DNA of 64,000 nt from a virus. This document shows positions 16,275-26,939 of the stretch, in pieces. Every line of letters begins with the position of its first letter. Within the stretch, counting starts at the first letter, position 1. The DNA lies in the IMG/VR virus record IMGVR_UViG_3300021962_007611, positions 1 to 64,000 of that record; one strand, written 5' to 3'. The notes under the pieces were generated by a model. The model did no database searches. It had not been told where the DNA came from and saw only the letters and a program-made list of their open reading frames with translations. A program made the position numbers and the translations under genes.

Positions 16275-19200
16275 ATGTCAAGAAAAGAAATTAATATCGG
16301 TATCGAAGGTAATGACGGTACAGGCGACAGTATTCGCGATTCGTTCCAGAAAGTCAACGAAAACTTTACAGAACTCTATGCTATCCTAGGTCAAGGTGGT
16401 AAACTATCCTTTATCGGCCTAGAGGATGTTGAAAAAGAAAGAACAGTTAAAAATTATCGGAGCTCCGATAATAACAGGGTGTTAGTAGTTGATTCTGAAG
16501 GAGAACAGATAGTTTTTAAAGAACTTGTCGGTTCAGAAACTATTATTGTTAACCAAAGTATTCCGGGGCAGATCCGTTTAAGTTCTCTAGCATCAGCACT
16601 TATTAATGACCCTGATCCTACACTACAAACCAATCTCAATGCTAACTTTAAGAGATTAACCAATGTCGGCGAAGCTACAGAAGATACCGATGCTGCTACC
16701 AAAGAATATGTTGATAACAAATTAAGTCTTGACGGCACTGATGCTATTGACGTTAGTGGTAATGCTAGACCAGATTGGGGTCTAATGCGTGGTCCGTTAG
16801 TGTTATCACGAAATCCTATTGAAGAAGATGATCTAGAATACAACGGGCTTGTTGCTGCTACTAAAGCCTATGTTGACAGCAAAACATTTTCTAGCGAATA
16901 TAACCTTTATGTTAGTCCTAAAGGAATCGACGAAAGAACAGATATTCCGCAGAATCAAATAGGTAGATCAGAAGCTACTGCTTACGCTACCATACAAAAG
17001 GCCTGCGAAACCGCAGAAGAAATGGTAAACGAAGCTCCATTAGAGCTAGGCCCATATCAAAAGATCTTAACCTATGCTAATGGAACAAAGTACTGCGAAA
17101 TAGTATCCGTCGAAGAATCTGAACTGTCAGGTGACGGCTGTACCGCAGTGGCAAGGATGGGTATTGACGATGAGGGATCTCTGATACAGATATTAATCGC
17201 AGGTACTGGTTATCAGAAGGACGATATCCTAACACCTAACGGTGGAACATACCTAGGTCAAGAAGCTCAGTTTAGAGTTGTCGCGGTCGATTTCGCTGGT
17301 TCTATTTTACAATTAGCTATGAATGTCGACGCCGACGGAGTAAGACAACAAGGTATCTATAGTATATTACCGCAGTCGCACGTAGACAATGATTATCTTT
17401 TATTAGTCGGAGGTTCAGGTTCAGGTACTGCTCGTGTCCGAGTTCGTTGGACTGTCACACAAATCGACGTAACTGCTACAGGTAGCGGCTATACTTCTGC
17501 TTCTGTTATTTTTAACGGAGGAGGAGGCAGCGGTTCGGAAGCCTTTATTACTGAAATTGGCGGAGAGGTCAAAGAAATCACAGTTACTAAGGGAGGCATC
17601 GGGTACACCGGTATTCCTGATGTAGCAGTATACCTACCAAGGATGTTGATCAAAACTGAAAGATTGAACACAGATTTCTTAGACGATATCAGAGAAGGTC
17701 AAGCTCTTCGAGGCGAAACGTCCGGTGCTCTAGCTAGGATCGTTCAGCACGACGGTTCTTTGAATGAGGACGGCGACGAGATTTTTGAAATTGAAGTTAT
17801 TAATGGTGTTTTTCAAATCGGAGAAAGGCTAAGTTACGCCGACCTAACAAGAAATATACAGATCACAATTAACGTTGAAACTGGAATCTATTATGAGAAC
17901 TATCCATTAAGACTAGCAGAAAACGTAACTATTAGAGGAAACGACCTACGTCGTAGTATCGTTAGACCAAAACCAGGTATCAGTGAATCACCATGGGTTA
18001 GAGTTTTCTTTAGACGAGATAGAGTTATCGATGAGCTAAGAGTAACCGATTATGAATATGGTTATCAGTATCTAACTGATCCTCTAGACTATTCGAGCCA
18101 ACCGAAAAACAACGATGAAATAGATGCTTGTTTAGTAAATGATGCCACAAGGCTTTCCGAGATTTCATTCCAGGGACACGGCGGTTTCGTTATGGTCTTA
18201 GACCCTAACGGACAGATCCTTTCTAAATCACCATATTTCCAAACTGGTACTAGTTTTTCTAAGAGCATCAACGAACACCAGTTCGCAGGAGGACAATTCA
18301 TTGACGGCTTCTCTGGTAACCTAGAAGGTGTCTTGTTGAGACAGGTGCCGGTAGATCCATCAGATCCTGCTTATATCCCCTCTGATCCAACAACCTTCAA
18401 AGAATACCAAAAGGTTATTATCGGTGGTCTGATGCGTCCGCTTAGCCTACCGACGTCATTTACCATAGGTGAAAATCTTTATAGAGTCACCTTATCAAAC
18501 AGAATTGAAACAGGATTCTTCGATACAAAGATTCTATTAGAAAGAAACAGAAGATTTATACAGACCGAAGTTGTATCTTTTGTTAACGGCGAATTTCCTA
18601 CTTTAGATTATAATGAAGACAAATGTTTCCGAGATGTTGGCTTATTAGTCGATGCGGTCGTACAGGACGTTTTATACGGAGGGTACCTAAACAGTACTCA
18701 GGCAGCTAGACTTTACTTCATCGGTGGTAATACTGTAATTTCTGGTCAGGTAGCAGAAACTGTAGCAGCAATACAGAAAATTAAAGAAGTAGCGGTAGCA
18801 GTAATCACACAGGATCTAGACTATGAACGTGTAGGCACAGTAGATCAAGTATTCTTACCAGCATATCCAAGCGGCGGTGATGCTCAGACAGAAGTAGAAA
18901 CAGCTTTTGATCTTATCGCCAACATTGTTGAATATGGCGAAACAATTTACAAAGCCAAAGATCTATTACAGATCAACAAAGAAATCATCCAAGCAGAAAC
19001 AATCGCTTACCTAGATGATCTATATCCTTCATTGAATTACGATCGAGACACCTGTTATCGAGATGTCGGTTACATCGTTGATGCTTGGTCTATAGATATT
19101 TTCGGCGACTTCAACAACACTGTTAGAGCAGGGTATTCGTATTACAAACAAGGCGGGAGAATCATTCCAGATTCTGGTCCTACAAGTCAATTAGCTGAAA

Positions 19201-22200
19201 CTATTGACGGTATTGAATACGCTGCTTTACTAGCTAAAAAGATAGTTAAGAACGAATCGCTGAGCGGGTTTATTAGAACTACCAAAACATTTAATCCCAG
19301 TGCTAATATAGATATTACTGCTAACACTATTACGATTCTAGATCACGGATTCAAGAGTGGTTCTAGAGTCAAGTACAGCAGCGGTGGCGGTTCTTCTATC
19401 GTGGTAGACAATTTAGATGACGAGAATGGAGATCCAATCACCAACTTAAATGATTTAGTCTTCTATGTATACGTAGTTGACGGTGACAACATTCAACTAG
19501 TAGAAAATCTTCCTTTACTGATTGCCAAAGAGAAAGGTGTTAGCACATCGATCGAATTAAACATTGTAGGTGTTGGTAGTGGTGCTTCACATACTTTAGA
19601 ATTCTATCAAGTAACTGATCCCGAAATAGTCTTAGACGATATTACCAATTCCGGTGTTGAAGCAGCAATCACAGCAGGAACGACCTACATCACTACATTA
19701 ATCTCCGGCGAAACTGCTGGCGTTCCTGGGATATATCCTCAATATGAATGCGTATTAGACAGCCCTTATTACGGTAACGGACTATTCGATCAGTCTAAAT
19801 GTGCTAGAGACGTTGGTTTGATTCTTGACGCAGTTAATTATGATATGGTGTTAGGATCTAACTATCAATCTGTCAAAGCAGGTTTATCGTATCTACGATC
19901 ATATTCAAGCGTTGTTATTGATGAACAAAAGCAACAGACCATAAATGGTATCACCAAAACAGAACTCGAATCTCTAGCATTGATTCCAGAGGGCACTTAT
20001 TCTGCTGCTAGATCTGCTCTTTCAGATAGATTTGAAATCATAAGAGATATCATTAGAAACGGTGTTGGTGCTGCTCCTACTGTAACTTATCCTTTACCAG
20101 CCGGTGTGCTAGCAGGTTCAAATAAAGCTAAGGCAGTAGATGTTTTAGTAGATAACAGAGATTTTATAAAAACAGAAATCGTAGCTTGGGTAACTGATAA
20201 CAATCCAGGATTTGAATACGACACTGCTAAGTGTGCTAGAGACGTAGGCTATCTATTAGATGGTATGATCTACGATCTATTATACGGTGGAAATAGCCAG
20301 ACTAAGAACAACGCCGAAACATATTATAGAGACGGAGAAAGTTTTGTTCCTGACCAAGAAATTATCACAGCATCAGCATTTACTAGACTAAAGGTTGTGC
20401 TGTTCTATGTTGTTCAAAATGATACAACAACCTGGACCAAATCTTCCAGCAACACTTTAACACAAGATGTCAGCAATCCTGCTGCCACTGCCACAGAAGG
20501 AACTACACTTCAGAATCTAACAGATATATTGATAGACTACGTAGCAGATGAAGATTATGACACACCAGTCACTGAAGTATTGCCTACACTCACTGGAGCG
20601 AATGCCGACCTATTAGCAGCTAGAACTGAAATCATCGCTGCCAAAGAAACTATCAAGACCACTGTACTAGATTTCTTAGAGAATGTTACAGGTAAAGTGA
20701 CATTGAGCACAGCAGGTAATAAGTCTATGTTAGGTAATGACTTTACACAGGTCAACGACATGGGCTATGGTATTTTCTGTACCAACAACGGGCTTTCTGA
20801 ACAAGTATCTGTGTTTACCTACTATTGCTACACAGCATTTTATTCCCTCAACGGTGCCCAGATTAGATCGTTAAACGGATCATCAGCACACGGTGTTATT
20901 GGTTTAAAGGCTGAGGGAGCAGATCCAAACGAAATTCCAGATTCTGTATTCTTGAAATTCCCGATGATACAGATCGTCGAGGCCTACGAAGACGTCGGCG
21001 ATGAGATCGAAAACGTAAGAAATGGTGATGCTATCTGGGTTACAAACTATCAGTATCTGCCAAGAGCAGGCTGTATTGTAGATATTGACCACACAGGCGA
21101 TCGAACAGATACTATCAATCCAGCAATAGCATTACAGATCGGTACAGAATACGAGATAGCAACACTAGGAACCACAGACTGGAATGCGGCTGCTGGTACT
21201 TCAGCAGTAGTGTATGTTGTCGGAGATAAATTTACAGCAGCTAATTCCGGTAACGGTGACGGTACTGTCTACACACTTACATCCGTAGGTCAAAGATCCT
21301 ATGTCGTTGAAACAGTTACTACATCAGGTTTACCAGCTGGAGTTGCTAAACTACAATTAAGCACTGTGGCTGCTAACGCTGGGTTGGCTATATATGTGGC
21401 GCCTGGCAAAGCATTAATTGTTAGAAGTAACGAAGAATTCGTTCTTGCTGACAAAGAAGAAGTCGTTGCTGTTCGTCCGTCAACTGCTCTTATATTCGAT
21501 GAGAATACTGGTACAGCTATCCGACTATTGAGTTTTAACCAATACGATGATATTGACGCAGTTGCTAATGACCAAATCATTACGACCAGAGACGGTTATC
21601 AATATGTTAAATTGACTATCCTAAAAGACACTGCCGAATTTACCATTCCGGGCGGTTTCGGTCAACTTGCTGACGATCAAGTCATCGTACAAGCTCTCAA
21701 CTTTAGAGATTCTAAACGTGTAGTATTTCCGACTACTGGCGCTATGATCTATGACGGATCTACTACTGGCACCGGTGGTATGATCTTCGGTTTCCATGAT
21801 TCTATGTACGAGATTACTGATTATAAAGTCAATAATCTAGATCCGAATAATATTTTCGGTATTATCACATTCAGGAACGTTACAAATCCTTTAGTTGAAA
21901 CTGACAGAATTTATACATTCTCAGTCACTGGTACATCTCCGGCTCAGCTAGCGTTAACAGCAGATCACAATTTGTCTGATACTAGAAGAGTAAAGATTGG
22001 CAGTTCTAATTACTATGTTAAAAATGTAATTAGCAATGTTAACCATGGACCTCTCAGCGGCACCAATGTAAGTGGAACTGGTACTAGTGCGACATTTACT
22101 ATCACTAGAACTAACAACATTGTCTACGAAGACATACAGGTCAATGTTGCTGGTACAGGTTATGATGTTGGTGACACAATACGAATCCTAGGCACAAGTC

Positions 22201-24791
22201 TAGGTGGCACAACACCAGCTAACGATGTATTAATCACTGTTAACGAAGTCGGGGGTAGCGGAGACATCGTCGAAGCAGTTATATCTCGTGGTGTTGCTAA
22301 ACAGGTAAGGATGGAGTTACAGCTTTACTCCGACGAAGATTTAACGTTAGGAGTTAATTCTAGTGCGTTAGGTGTAGCTACTACAATGACTGTGCTAGGC
22401 GGTCTTACATATTCTCCATTAGAAACCAACGGTACTAATGTATCGTTTGATGCTGGTATACGAGCAGGTGCTACAGGTACTGTTACTGTTAACATTTCAA
22501 CGATGCGAGCCACTGGCCATGACTTCTTAGATATTGGTACTGGTTCTTATGCTGATACTAACTATCCAAGCAATATCTTTGGAGAGCCTGCTAACGAGCC
22601 AGATGTTGAAGCACAGGTAGTTGAAGTAACCACAGGTCGTGTGTTCTATGTAAGTACTGACCAAAACGGTAACTTTAAAGTTGGTGACTTCTTTGCTGTT
22701 GACCAAGGTACTGGTAAACTTACACTTGATGCTAAGATCGACTTGAAGGGTATCGATTCTCTTAAGCTGCGTTCTGGTAACGAGATTTTTGAATTTACCA
22801 ACGACATCACTATGGGCGGCGAAGGTGCTGCTGACCCGCAGGCTGTACCTACTGAATACGCTATTCGAAGCTATATTGACAAACGACTAGGCTTAAATCA
22901 CTTCGGTGTTAGAGTCACAGACGGTCTACGAGGACCAGGGTACCTAGCATTAGACGGTTCGCTGGCAGTTAAAGGCACTATCGAGATGGATGGCAATACT
23001 CTACGTAACTTGCCTGCTCCGAGAAGAGGTGCTGTCGGTGACACAGAAGCTGTTCCTAAATTCTACATGAAACTAGGTAATGTTGAGGATGGTCCTGACT
23101 ATTGGAGACCAGCATTAGGTTCTCCAACTTATGCTATACAGAGAGCTGACATCCTAGCGTTCACAGGAACCGATTCACAGTTTAGCCATGCTACAATAAC
23201 TGGTGCGTTGACTTTCACATTGAATACTACAACACCAACTGATCCATTTATAGTTTCTACTATTAATGACAACGTCATTGTCAATGATGATGTTAACTAC
23301 GATGCGGCTATTTTACAGCACAAATTACAGTTAAATTATATCCGAGACACCGCAGCAGATGGTTTCACAATTACCGCATATACCACAACCGGTGTTCCAT
23401 CCGGCTTTACAAGATTTACAGCTAACGGACACGGTATTAGCGAAAATGACAGTATTGAAATCTTAGGCGAAACTACTGGTACACTAACTGGAATTAATAA
23501 ACGTTGGAAGGCTGTAAGCATTACTACAAACACTTTTGATATTCCTATTACAGGTTTAACAGGTGTGCTCAGTGGTAATGCTAAGGTAAGAGAACCTGGT
23601 ATTCTTAGTGGTGCTAAGACTTCGGAATTCCAAATTTCAAGTACAGGCTTCTTACAACTAAGACCTTCAAGCAGTACCACCACAGGCGTTACATTTGACA
23701 AACTTGCTTATATTGACCCTGCTATATATGACGCTACAGACGAAACTACTTATGCGGGTGGCGGCACAAAATTACTAGGACGTAGATCATTACCGACTTC
23801 AGGTTCCGTGATCGGTCAACCTGTACCAATCGACGCTAGAACTGTGATCAGGGACGGCTACGGTCTTTCTAAATTCGATGTACCTTTAGAAGGTATATTG
23901 GCTAGAGTTGACCTCAGCAATGATCCTACAGATGTTAGTTTTACTTCAATAGGTTACGGTTCATCGAACAGCGGCAACGAGCTTGTTCAAAGAGATGCAT
24001 CTGGTAACTTCCAAGCTAATCAAGTCACTGTTAATGCTTTAATATCTAATGGCGATATAACAACTATTACTGATACTGCTAGTATCTCTAATCCTAAAGG
24101 TATTAGGATGACTATTAATAGTACTACTGCTACTATATTACAGCGTGGATTAGAATCTGGAGCAGACAACGCCTATAAAACTATCCTAAGAAATGGTAAC
24201 GGTGGACAGGGTATTGTCTTAGTTGAAGGTAACAGTGTGGTCAACAAACATACTGATTACTACGCTCAAGAACATAGATTTTATGATAGTAGCGGAGCAG
24301 GTGGTACACTTAACCTTTCTGCCGGTATTCTGAAAGCAGGCACCGGCGGAAGTGCTGGTACTATCCAAGGTGCTTGGCAATTAGCGTCTGGTGCTACTTT
24401 CCAGGCAACATGGGCAGACTTAGCAGAATGGTACAGTTCCGATAGAGAATATGAGCCAGGTACCGTCTTAGAGTTTGGCGGTGATGCTGAAGTTCGATCA
24501 TCATCTAAACAGGGCACAACTAGGGTAGCAGGTGTTGTAACCACTAATCCTGCTTACACGATGAATCACGGACTAGAAGGTACCAAAGCCTGCGTGGCCT
24601 TACAAGGAAGAGTCCCATGTAAAGTCGTCGGCAAAGTTGAAAAAGGTGATCTAATGATCGCAGGTCCTATACCAGGAGTTGCTGTATCAGCGGGAGAAAC
24701 AGCTCAACCCGGAACGATTATAGGAAAAGCTCTACAAAATTACAACAGCGATCATATAGGAATTATAGAAGTTGCTGTAGGAAGATTGTAA
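16275..24791 (+). CDS. Giant tail-fibre/virion protein (2838 aa)
   Basis: The largest gene here. The N terminus (DGTGDSIRDSFQKVNENF, residues about 14-31) is a motif shared with other virion proteins in this cluster and probably attaches to a common partner. About residues 770-1360 contain four repeats around KCxRDVGxLxDA. Gly/Ser-rich beta segments fill much of the rest. The C-terminal 130 residues (TWADLAEWYSSDREYEPGT, VAGVVTTNPAY) resemble an intramolecular-chaperone/G2-peptidase-like fibre tip domain (recalled). Likely a major appendage in the late operon. Confidence 0.85.
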   Translation: MSRKEINIGIEGNDGTGDSIRDSFQKVNENFTELYAILGQGGKLSFIGLEDVEKERTVKNYRSSDNNRVLVVDSEGEQIVFKELVGSETIIVNQSIPGQIRLSSLASALINDPDPTLQTNLNANFKRLTNVGEATEDTDAATKEYVDNKLSLDGTDAIDVSGNARPDWGLMRGPLVLSRNPIEEDDLEYNGLVAATKAYVDSKTFSSEYNLYVSPKGIDERTDIPQNQIGRSEATAYATIQKACETAEEMVNEAPLELGPYQKILTYANGTKYCEIVSVEESELSGDGCTAVARMGIDDEGSLIQILIAGTGYQKDDILTPNGGTYLGQEAQFRVVAVDFAGSILQLAMNVDADGVRQQGIYSILPQSHVDNDYLLLVGGSGSGTARVRVRWTVTQIDVTATGSGYTSASVIFNGGGGSGSEAFITEIGGEVKEITVTKGGIGYTGIPDVAVYLPRMLIKTERLNTDFLDDIREGQALRGETSGALARIVQHDGSLNEDGDEIFEIEVINGVFQIGERLSYADLTRNIQITINVETGIYYENYPLRLAENVTIRGNDLRRSIVRPKPGISESPWVRVFFRRDRVIDELRVTDYEYGYQYLTDPLDYSSQPKNNDEIDACLVNDATRLSEISFQGHGGFVMVLDPNGQILSKSPYFQTGTSFSKSINEHQFAGGQFIDGFSGNLEGVLLRQVPVDPSDPAYIPSDPTTFKEYQKVIIGGLMRPLSLPTSFTIGENLYRVTLSNRIETGFFDTKILLERNRRFIQTEVVSFVNGEFPTLDYNEDKCFRDVGLLVDAVVQDVLYGGYLNSTQAARLYFIGGNTVISGQVAETVAAIQKIKEVAVAVITQDLDYERVGTVDQVFLPAYPSGGDAQTEVETAFDLIANIVEYGETIYKAKDLLQINKEIIQAETIAYLDDLYPSLNYDRDTCYRDVGYIVDAWSIDIFGDFNNTVRAGYSYYKQGGRIIPDSGPTSQLAETIDGIEYAALLAKKIVKNESLSGFIRTTKTFNPSANIDITANTITILDHGFKSGSRVKYSSGGGSSIVVDNLDDENGDPITNLNDLVFYVYVVDGDNIQLVENLPLLIAKEKGVSTSIELNIVGVGSGASHTLEFYQVTDPEIVLDDITNSGVEAAITAGTTYITTLISGETAGVPGIYPQYECVLDSPYYGNGLFDQSKCARDVGLILDAVNYDMVLGSNYQSVKAGLSYLRSYSSVVIDEQKQQTINGITKTELESLALIPEGTYSAARSALSDRFEIIRDIIRNGVGAAPTVTYPLPAGVLAGSNKAKAVDVLVDNRDFIKTEIVAWVTDNNPGFEYDTAKCARDVGYLLDGMIYDLLYGGNSQTKNNAETYYRDGESFVPDQEIITASAFTRLKVVLFYVVQNDTTTWTKSSSNTLTQDVSNPAATATEGTTLQNLTDILIDYVADEDYDTPVTEVLPTLTGANADLLAARTEIIAAKETIKTTVLDFLENVTGKVTLSTAGNKSMLGNDFTQVNDMGYGIFCTNNGLSEQVSVFTYYCYTAFYSLNGAQIRSLNGSSAHGVIGLKAEGADPNEIPDSVFLKFPMIQIVEAYEDVGDEIENVRNGDAIWVTNYQYLPRAGCIVDIDHTGDRTDTINPAIALQIGTEYEIATLGTTDWNAAAGTSAVVYVVGDKFTAANSGNGDGTVYTLTSVGQRSYVVETVTTSGLPAGVAKLQLSTVAANAGLAIYVAPGKALIVRSNEEFVLADKEEVVAVRPSTALIFDENTGTAIRLLSFNQYDDIDAVANDQIITTRDGYQYVKLTILKDTAEFTIPGGFGQLADDQVIVQALNFRDSKRVVFPTTGAMIYDGSTTGTGGMIFGFHDSMYEITDYKVNNLDPNNIFGIITFRNVTNPLVETDRIYTFSVTGTSPAQLALTADHNLSDTRRVKIGSSNYYVKNVISNVNHGPLSGTNVSGTGTSATFTITRTNNIVYEDIQVNVAGTGYDVGDTIRILGTSLGGTTPANDVLITVNEVGGSGDIVEAVISRGVAKQVRMELQLYSDEDLTLGVNSSALGVATTMTVLGGLTYSPLETNGTNVSFDAGIRAGATGTVTVNISTMRATGHDFLDIGTGSYADTNYPSNIFGEPANEPDVEAQVVEVTTGRVFYVSTDQNGNFKVGDFFAVDQGTGKLTLDAKIDLKGIDSLKLRSGNEIFEFTNDITMGGEGAADPQAVPTEYAIRSYIDKRLGLNHFGVRVTDGLRGPGYLALDGSLAVKGTIEMDGNTLRNLPAPRRGAVGDTEAVPKFYMKLGNVEDGPDYWRPALGSPTYAIQRADILAFTGTDSQFSHATITGALTFTLNTTTPTDPFIVSTINDNVIVNDDVNYDAAILQHKLQLNYIRDTAADGFTITAYTTTGVPSGFTRFTANGHGISENDSIEILGETTGTLTGINKRWKAVSITTNTFDIPITGLTGVLSGNAKVREPGILSGAKTSEFQISSTGFLQLRPSSSTTTGVTFDKLAYIDPAIYDATDETTYAGGGTKLLGRRSLPTSGSVIGQPVPIDARTVIRDGYGLSKFDVPLEGILARVDLSNDPTDVSFTSIGYGSSNSGNELVQRDASGNFQANQVTVNALISNGDITTITDTASISNPKGIRMTINSTTATILQRGLESGADNAYKTILRNGNGGQGIVLVEGNSVVNKHTDYYAQEHRFYDSSGAGGTLNLSAGILKAGTGGSAGTIQGAWQLASGATFQATWADLAEWYSSDREYEPGTVLEFGGDAEVRSSSKQGTTRVAGVVTTNPAYTMNHGLEGTKACVALQGRVPCKVVGKVEKGDLMIAGPIPGVAVSAGETAQPGTIIGKALQNYNSDHIGIIEVAVGRL
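18598..20350 (+). repeat. Four diverged protein repeats (KCxRDVG) in the giant fibre
   Basis: Units start near 18598, 19022, 19774 and 20206. Each carries LDYNEDKCFRDVG-like, then a short helix and LYGGN-like segment with a Tyr-rich end. The DNA has diverged, so these are old duplications. Confidence 0.75.
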
Positions 24792-24799
24792 AGAGCATG

Positions 24800-24807
24800 G
24801 ATAAATA
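24800..24807 (+). promoter_or_regulatory. Late promoter
   Basis: GATAAATA, the variant seen repeatedly here, 19 bases before the ATG at 24826. Confidence 0.55.
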
Positions 24808-24825
24808 TTAGATAGAAATCAAATT

Positions 24826-25545
24826 ATGGCTATAGAAACAGTAAACATAGGAAATTTAGTCAACGACGGGCTCGGCGACGATCTACGCACGGCGTTTCAA
24901 AAGGTTAATAATAGCTTATTATCCTTAAACAGCGAACTTGTGCTATCAGGTCGGAGCCTAGGCGACGGTGCGGCTGTGTATAAAAGAAAATCAAATGCTG
25001 GGGGTACCGAAACAATAACTCCAGAGTCAGACTCTGATCGTTTAGAATTTAGATCTATTAAAGGTTCTAGTAATGTTTCTATAACAGAAAACGCTAACGA
25101 TATTACAATATCTAGCCCTTTACAAAATGTTTTTACAAAAATCGCTGTACCAGAAGTCAGTGCTCTAATAGGAGCAGATACTTCCGATACAACACTAACT
25201 CTGATAGGTGGCTTAAACACTACGTTATCAGTAACTGGAAAAACTATCACGATTAACACTGATCCCGTAGGTAATATCTTATCGCAGGATCTAGACCTAA
25301 ACACATTTGACATCATCGGCACTGGTAATATAAACATTAACGGGGATATTACTGCTGATAATTTTACTGGGGATCTTTGGAATTACGACGGTCGCGAAAC
25401 AGTCAGTGCTGTATATTCGATTGATTTTGGAACATTTACTAATGTTTTCAATAATGCTATACAATTTCTCATATCTAACGGAGATTATGATATGGGAACA
25501 ATACCATCCCCGAGTGATCTAGAAATAGATCTCGGAACGTTTTAA
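24826..25545 (+). CDS. Virion protein with shared N-terminal motif (239 aa)
   Basis: Residues about 10-27 (LVNDGLGDDLRTAFQKVN) repeat the N-terminal motif of the giant fibre. The remainder is Thr/Ile/Asn-rich beta structure (NTTLSVTGKTITINTDPVGN) typical of tail fibres or baseplate appendages. It has its own late-type promoter. Structural role inferred from composition and context. Confidence 0.75.
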   Translation: MAIETVNIGNLVNDGLGDDLRTAFQKVNNSLLSLNSELVLSGRSLGDGAAVYKRKSNAGGTETITPESDSDRLEFRSIKGSSNVSITENANDITISSPLQNVFTKIAVPEVSALIGADTSDTTLTLIGGLNTTLSVTGKTITINTDPVGNILSQDLDLNTFDIIGTGNININGDITADNFTGDLWNYDGRETVSAVYSIDFGTFTNVFNNAIQFLISNGDYDMGTIPSPSDLEIDLGTF

Positions 25546-25558
25546 CGGAGAATTATAA

Positions 25559-26929
25559 ATGGCTCTAAGATTAAAAAGAGGAACCACAGCTGAAAGATTA
25601 ACTTACACACCGCTTAACGGAGAGTTAGTCTACGATACAGATCAGAAGGCGATCTATATCGGAGACGGATCACTAGTGGGAGGAAAACTGTTAGCTAGCG
25701 GCGGAACTATTATCGATGACCTTGTGTTAAATGGTTACGACATAACTGGCACAGGTAACATCGATTTCACTGGCGACCTTGATGTTGACGGTAATATACA
25801 CGCCACTGGTAATATCACAGCAGACGGAACTATAACTATAGGTAATGATGACGCAGACGAAGTAGAATTTAAAGCCGAAGTAGTTTCTAATATTGTACCA
25901 GATGTCGACAATAGTTATGATTTAGGAACATCATCAAAGAGATGGAATACAGTACATGCGAATACTGTTGATGCTACAACAATTAACGGCAATACTGTAG
26001 GATATCATACAGGAGATACAACGGGTTCTGTTTTTGCTGACAATTCGACGCTGCTTGTCGATGCTACTTCCGGCAGAATCGTCGGTCCTGTTTTCGCTAA
26101 CGTTACAGGAAACACCACAGGAACACATACTGGTAACGTTATCGGTAATTTGTTAGGTGATGTTAGCGGCAACGTTACCGGTGTTGTAACAGGAACACTA
26201 ATAGGTGCTGTATCTCTGCCTGACGGTACAGTTCTATTTGATACCAGAACAAGCAATGGTCCTCCAACTTTTCCGGCCGATATCATCGGTGATCTCTATG
26301 GCTCTGTGTATGGAGACAATTCAACAAGATTAGTTGATGGTGTAAACAATGTTATCAACACAGAAGGTACAGTCACAGAACTTATCCCTAATACTGATAG
26401 TGCTTATAGAATTGGTACTAGAGAGTATCGATTTACTTTAGGTTATCTAGAAAATGGTTTAAACATCAGCGATCGTCATCTAAGAATAGAAAACAACAAA
26501 ATTTCTAGTTGGGGTGGTGTCAACCATAACGTAGAAGTCGTAACTACTCTTAGTGCTTCGATACCCGACGGATCTAATAATAATTTTACTATTAGTAGTA
26601 CATCAGGAATTCAAAACGGTGCTAAGTTTTATCTAAACGGCACCTCAGAATTAGAAGTACAGAGTATAGTAGGAAATGCTGTAACCGCAACAGGCACTTT
26701 TACATCATCAAATAACGTGCTCGGTCAGACTGTGAGATTTTTTAATCCATCATCAAGCACACCCGGTGTGACTTTTAGAAGTGCTGCTCCTGCTACATCA
26801 AAAGGCCTAAATGGCGATACGCCCGGAATGGTTTTTGCTAACAGCAATTATATCTATTTCTGTGTAGCACCGTGGGATGGCACTAGCGACATTTGGGTTA
26901 GAACTTCAGTTATTTTAGCTACATTCTAA
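25559..26929 (+). CDS. Tail-fibre protein (456 aa)
   Basis: The N terminus (LKRGTTAERLTYTPLNGEL, VYDTDQKAIYIGDG) is the widespread fibre-start motif of marine phages. Shaft segments follow: DITGTGNIDFTGDLDVDGNI and a Gly/Asn/Thr run VTGNTTGTHTGNVIGNLLGD. ACGGAG precedes ATG. Part of the late structural run; probably surface-exposed and involved in adsorption. Confidence 0.82.
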   Translation: MALRLKRGTTAERLTYTPLNGELVYDTDQKAIYIGDGSLVGGKLLASGGTIIDDLVLNGYDITGTGNIDFTGDLDVDGNIHATGNITADGTITIGNDDADEVEFKAEVVSNIVPDVDNSYDLGTSSKRWNTVHANTVDATTINGNTVGYHTGDTTGSVFADNSTLLVDATSGRIVGPVFANVTGNTTGTHTGNVIGNLLGDVSGNVTGVVTGTLIGAVSLPDGTVLFDTRTSNGPPTFPADIIGDLYGSVYGDNSTRLVDGVNNVINTEGTVTELIPNTDSAYRIGTREYRFTLGYLENGLNISDRHLRIENNKISSWGGVNHNVEVVTTLSASIPDGSNNNFTISSTSGIQNGAKFYLNGTSELEVQSIVGNAVTATGTFTSSNNVLGQTVRFFNPSSSTPGVTFRSAAPATSKGLNGDTPGMVFANSNYIYFCVAPWDGTSDIWVRTSVILATF

Positions 26930-26939
26930 GGAATCATGG

